Origin: Tulasnella sp. 424
Taxonomy: Eukaryota; Basidiomycota; Agaricomycetes; Cantharellales; Tulasnellaceae
NCBI GenBank assembly: GCA_019633425.1
Contig: WSUB01000422.1
Location: 1 to 11,618, forward strand
DNA: 11,618 bases
Direction: 5' to 3'
Shown: positions 8,290 to 11,618 of the stretch, one piece after another
How the letters are laid out: each line of letters begins with the position of its first letter
Numbering within the stretch: position 1 is the first letter of the stretch
Notes under the pieces: model-generated
Told to the model about the DNA's origin: nothing
Seen by the model: only the letters and a program-made list of their open reading frames with translations
Databases searched by the model: none
Program-made: the position numbers and the translations under genes

Positions 8290-8610
8290 TTAGGGGAAGG
8301 ATTGGTTACAAAAGGCCAAAGCGTAGAATATAATGGAAGATGGGGTGAAAGCGGGGGGAACACAAATTAAGAACGAGTGAGCTAAACACAATATATCATT
8401 CAGTGAAAGGGACGGAAATTGAGGTTGTAAAAAAAAGGAGGGAGGATTGAGCAAGAAGGGACCAAGCATCAGGTACGAACAAAAGCGGGATGCGGGAAGA
8501 GAATGATCATACGAGTGAAAGCGAGATGAGCAAAGAGGAGGAGCTAATTATAAAGGAGGATGAGTGGAGGGATCGGGAAGAGCGCAAGAACAAATAAGAC
8601 TATCGCCAAG
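8290..8610. other. Purine-rich, strand-asymmetric tract
   Basis: About 320 bases dominated by G and A on the plus strand (runs such as AAAAAAAAGGAGGGAGGA and AAAGGAGGATGAGTGGAGGG). No open frame of note occurs. It lies between the two kinase relics. It could be an expanded purine tract or, read on the minus strand, a CT-rich promoter-like block, but no minus-strand gene is visible on its downstream side. It is likely non-coding. Confidence 0.6.
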
Positions 8611-8690
8611 AGCGGGGTATGCTTGAGAGTGTAGTTATCATGAACCTGTCACGGTGTTTATCATTCTGTTAGAATATGATCGGAAAACAC
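8595..8690 (+). pseudogene. Second kinase relic (relic B), about 100 bp
   Basis: The segment containing the 8641-8680 repeat also resembles, less clearly, the exon end and donor region upstream in relic A (GAGCGGGGTATGCT against GAGTGGGGATGTCT), with the intron shortened. It is therefore a remnant of a third copy of the same kinase exon-intron-exon boundary and not just a short repeat. No coding capacity is left. Confidence 0.5.
8641..8680 (+). repeat. 40-bp direct repeat, copy 2
   Basis: Partner of 8219-8258: 34 of 40 identical, six transitions, no transversions, no gaps. Similarity fades on the 3' side directly after the shared ATATGA/GTATGA. Confidence 0.85.
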
Positions 8691-9260
8691 TCTTATCTAG
8701 AAACTCAAGACCGTTGCACGTATTTCTCTCATCGTGAGGGTGACAATTTTAAACGAAGAAAATCTGGAACGATTGCGAAAGAAAGTTGACGTATGAGTGG
8801 AAAATACATACAGTCTAGAAGGCGGTTGAGGGCCGCTGTGGCCATTCAGGGCTTCTTGCTCGAATTCACTACATTTTGGTTGCGTTTTTAACACGGAAAG
8901 CATCCGAGAATGTTTTTATGCTAACTCCGTGTGGTTGAACGTCGAGGTTCACGAAGGATTGTGTAGTATTATGCCAGGGGGGTTTGGCCATCAGCGGCCC
9001 ACACCACACTTGGTGGTATAGCTCTACCATTGTGCTCGATGCACGCTCCGTTATGCAGACCATACATGTGCAACAATATACATAGTATTATTGTGCATAT
9101 TTAAGAACGCTCGAGGAGCCGAATATGATGAAGTGAAGTGATTCGTGCCAAAGCATTGCTTTTGTTTTGACGCCAGTGGACAAGATTTTCGAACACCGCC
9201 CTCGGACCGGAGTCAACTTTTTGGTTCTGTTCCCGCCCTAGCTACGTTGAGTGGTATTGA
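8691..9260. other. AT-leaning intergenic region before the second kinase
   Basis: No supported gene. A minus-strand frame at 8869-9063 (64 codons) has no recognised domain. The region contains an AT-rich near-perfect inverted repeat (9066-9100) listed separately. Confidence 0.4.
9066..9100. repeat. AT-rich imperfect hairpin
   Basis: The arms ATGTGCAACAATATAC and GTATTATTGTGCATAT pair almost completely, with two compensating one-base bulges and a G/T mismatch, around a 3-base loop. It could be a cruciform, a remnant of a small inverted-repeat element, or a chance dyad. Confidence 0.5.
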
Positions 9261-9274
9261 AAAACCCATGACAC

Positions 9275-9282
9275 TATATATA
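9275..9282 (+). promoter_or_regulatory. Candidate TATA box for the second kinase gene
   Basis: TATATATA lies about 30 bp upstream of where the frame of the putative first exon opens (9307). Its position fits a core promoter element, but no matching ATG is found in that frame, so the assignment is weak. Confidence 0.3.
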
Positions 9283-9306
9283 TTGGGGTGCGGGTTGTTC
9301 GAGTGA

Positions 9307-10910
9307 CCGACTGAAATCCTGAACGCCAGAGAGCACAGCCACCGAAAACGGTCTCCGTGGTGTGATTCTGCTCGCTGCACCACTTGTTCCAGACTTTCAA
9401 CCTCCACTTTCATCCGGAGCAAAACCCCGCAAGCACTGCTGGACGCTTCGAGGACGACAATCACCACAGACGATGGACTCACGTTAGATAGAACCGCTTT
9501 GGTACGTTGTTCCTGAAGGGCTCTCACTTTTTCATCAGCGTTTGCTCATTTGGTCGTTGTTCCCGACCCATGTGCTATTTTGCACATGCGGAACCAAACC
9601 CTCGCCTATAGGAAAACGCACTTAAACCATTGGCACGATAATTTATACCCAAGAACCGACTTGATATACGGGAAAAGGCTCTTGGAAGAGGCGGTTATGG
9701 AGTCATCAAGCTGGCAGAGCTCGTATCGGACGACAGGTCCACGGGTGGATCCGTGACCGTCGCTGTCAAGGTCCTTCAGACGGACGACTCGAGCGCGCTT
9801 CCTCTGAGAGTGGCTTATGTGAGTACTTGAACCATCTCTTTTCAATATCAAGCCTTGTGAATGCTCACTTTTGGGGAAAACCAGCGACTCACGAGGGAGA
9901 TGATTGCTTGGTCAGCATGCCATCACGAAAACATCCTTCCTTTTATTGGATACTTTTTAAGCCGGGACGTCGAAACCGCGTACCTCGTCCCTCCGTTTGT
10001 TCGGAATGGCAACGTAAAGGATTATTTGGCCAACAAGCAAGCGAAACCGGAAGAGTTGGAGCTGGTACGCACGTCCGCCTGGTCCCAAGGCCACTTCTGT
10101 TGTACTGACCAATAGACCTTAAGTACGAGATACTCTCAAAGGGTTGCAGTATCTACATACCCGAGATCCACCAATTATTCACGGAGATCTTACGTTGTCG
10201 GCCTTTTCCTTGCCTCAGACCCCTATGGGCTCTCCGCAGCTCGACTGGAGGCTACCTCCCCAGGGACCTCTAGTCGTGCTCCGGATACGGCCAACATCGT
10301 TCTAAACCAACTCGTCGGCCCGCTCACTCCACTTCGTTCCTTTGCAACCCCTCACCGCTATCTCCGCTGTCAAAACTCCCCCAGCCGAACGTCCTCGTTA
10401 ATGATGACCGCAGAGCCGTCCTCTGCGATTTTGGCCTTGCAGCGGTCGTGCGAGAAGGGCGTAGGGGTTTGACGACAAGTGCCGACTTCAGGGGGTCTAC
10501 GCGGTGGTGTAGTCGGGAAGTGCTCATGGGCGAGGAGAGGAGGTTGAAGACCGATATTTGGGGTTGGGCATGCCTTGCCTTGGAGGTGCGTATCCTCGTC
10601 GACGCCACGTAATCTAGCAAAGTCATTCCACTCATTCGTCTTTCTCCTTTTCTTCTCGTTCATTTAGATTATGACCAGAAACCCTCCTTATCACGACATC
10701 AAGAACGATGCAGGCGTTATCCTCATCGTGTGCAGCGACGATCATTCGAAAAGAAAGACTCGGGAACCGACACCGTCACCTACTTTTCCGAACGGCTTGC
10801 TCGACATACTTCGAAAATGCTGGGACTTTGAACCTGACAAACGGCCAGATGTGTGCACGTGTGTGGCAGTGATCAGTCCGGTACCACAGGCCGGTACCGT
10901 ACGAGTGTGG
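9307..10910 (+). pseudogene. TKL-like protein kinase, second locus, with disabling lesions
   Basis: Model exons: about 9421-9501 (5' limit uncertain, frame open from 9307 but without ATG), 9612-9818, 9885-10064, 10123-10197, 10385-10585 and 10668-10910, then on to the exon at 10974. Motifs seen: glycine loop LGRGGYGVIKLAEL, VAVKVLQ, alpha-C LTREMIAWSACHHENILPF, hinge YLVPPFVRNGNVKDYL, catalytic IIHGDLTL then PNVLVND, CDFGLA, activation segment GSTRWCSREVL, DIWGWACLALE, and CWDFEPDKRPDV at the C-lobe end. HRD is HGD, the catalytic-loop Lys is Thr, and APE reads SRE, so activity is doubtful even apart from the breaks. Lesions: TAA at 9639-9641 between LKPLAR and FIPKNRL, and two exon boundaries (10122/10123 and 10197/10198) each one G short of a usable splice site. 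Canonical introns: 9819-9884, 10586-10667, 10911-10973. It may be a recent pseudogene or may contain base errors. Confidence 0.75.
9639..9641 (+). other. In-frame TAA before the glycine loop of the second kinase
   Basis: The exon from 9612 reads ENALKPLAR, TAA, FIPKNRLDIREKALGRGGYG. The residues on both sides match the layout of the first kinase (LLEHLRIEKARIKPLE before its glycine loop), so the stop appears to sit inside coding sequence. An acceptor at 9653 (CCCAAG) could avoid it by skipping 14 codons, which would remove a conserved segment. Confidence 0.65.
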
Positions 10911-10973
10911 GTGAGTGGAACCTGGGATGTTGAGCGCCTGAGGTTGTGCGTCTAATGCTTGAAACGAATGCAG

Positions 10974-11618
10974 GAGGAAGCGAGCTGGTTGGACGGTTGG
11001 ATCATGCAGTACATTCCCATGTTTGAGAACACGATTCAAGGATGCATCTCGCAAGTCACTCTCGACGCAGATGTCGCCCAAAAATTCTGTCAGCTCTCGT
11101 TGCTGTCGCGGATGAAGCTGGAGGAAGAACTTCAGGATATCAAAGTACGTGCTATTTCGAACGGATAGGGCTACAGAACCAGTGATTGGGCTGACGTGGG
11201 TTGGCCGATTCTCGCGTTCAGACTTCGTTGTCTAAGATCCAAAACGGTCAGCCCTTACCACCACTAACGAATAAATACCTGAAGCTTCGCGCGGCGGCTA
11301 TTGGCGAAGAGATTGACGTCCGGCGTCAGCAACTCGTCATGACCGCTACCGGGTTTGTCCGGGCTCGGTCGCTATCGGCTCCGGCCAGACACTCCATGGC
11401 CAGAGATCCCGTCGGGAAAATCCTCCGTGACATTTCAACGCTGCGCAGACGAGTCAGACTGTCCCGAGAGCAAGTCGGAGAGACCCTGCGGGAGCTTCAT
11501 AATCTCCTCAAAGACGAAGTCGCCCCATTCGACAATAGTCAATACCTCTACTCAGCCCTCCCAGGCTTCGAACGCCTCGTACGACACTACCCCGACGACT
11601 GGCATCCGGACGTAGCAA
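10974..11618 (+). CDS. C-terminal region downstream of the second kinase, partial, family unknown
   Basis: Two cleanly open exons, 10974-11144 and 11222-11618, joined in phase 0 across a 77-nt intron (GTACGT...TTCAG). The reading frame runs off the window, so 189 residues are seen. The 5' exon is joined in phase to the kinase C-lobe exon (intron 10911-10973, GTGAGT...TGCAG), so it belongs to the same transcript unless a promoter hides in between. The product is rich in Leu, Glu, Arg and Gln, with likely long helices: WLDGWIMQYIPMFENTI, SRMKLEEELQDIK, KILRDISTLRRRVRLSREQV and GETLRELHNLLKDEV. It ends YLYSALPGFERLVRHYPDDW. I recognise no family. No stop or frameshift occurs, in contrast to the kinase half. 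It may be a helical or coiled-coil oligomerisation or signalling domain, which is inference from composition only. Confidence 0.65.

Noticed and set aside
8869..9063. Minus-strand 64-codon ORF with protein-like composition
   Set aside because: No family recognised, no splice partners and too short to support by eye.
9213..9527. Minus-strand 104-codon ORF
   Set aside because: It is antisense to the putative first exon of the second kinase, with no recognised motif. A shadow of the plus-strand open frame is the simpler reading.
10116..10470. Long frame-0 open stretch through the catalytic-loop exon and its intron
   Set aside because: It ignores the kinase frame (VRDTLKGLQYLHTRDPPIIH) and gives no recognisable protein. 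It is probably chance openness in a CT-rich intron.

Overview
The window looks like nuclear DNA of a filamentous basidiomycete. Its genes are cut by many short GT-AG introns (53-82 nt, often with CTNAC-like branch sites). They encode the TKL-like Ser/Thr kinases that are greatly expanded in Agaricomycetes, here with TPR arrays and paralogues lying close together. The style of the kinase-TPR gene recalls Cantharellales such as Tulasnella, but that placement is an impression from memory, not a search result. All recognisable genes are on the + strand.

Layout: 1-633 holds no recognised gene and ends in a G-poor, pyrimidine-rich leader. 634 to about 2043 encodes a TKL-like kinase in six exons, with an in-frame TAG at 1223-1225. 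2091-4238 is one intact exon of 40-residue TPRs, including 14 units of exactly 120 bp that are nearly identical. The two parts almost certainly form one kinase-TPR gene, although their splice junction cannot be resolved. 4239 to about 7200 has no convincing gene, but does hold a CRE-type palindrome pair at 6468-6496. About 7240-7750 has coding-like fragments that change frame. About 7750-8270 is a decayed kinase fragment. About 8290-8610 is strongly purine-rich. About 8595-8690 is a second, shorter relic of the same kinase segment.

From about 9307 to the right edge runs a second TKL-like kinase gene. Its kinase half carries an in-frame TAA (9639-9641) and two splice boundaries that each appear to lack one G. 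Its 3' part (10974-11618) is cleanly open, rich in helix-forming residues, of no family I recognise, and continues off the window.

The two kinases share intron positions: five positions match, all in phase 0, and the catalytic-loop exon is exactly 25 codons in both. They are therefore ancient paralogues, and relics A and B are further copies of the second one. The region reads as a birth-and-death cluster: kinases duplicate and decay, while one member carries a TPR array that is being homogenised and re-expanded. This resembles the repeat behaviour of fungal NLR-like receptors, but with a kinase in place of a nucleotide-binding domain. The receptor idea is inference; the repeats, stops and exon structure are read directly.
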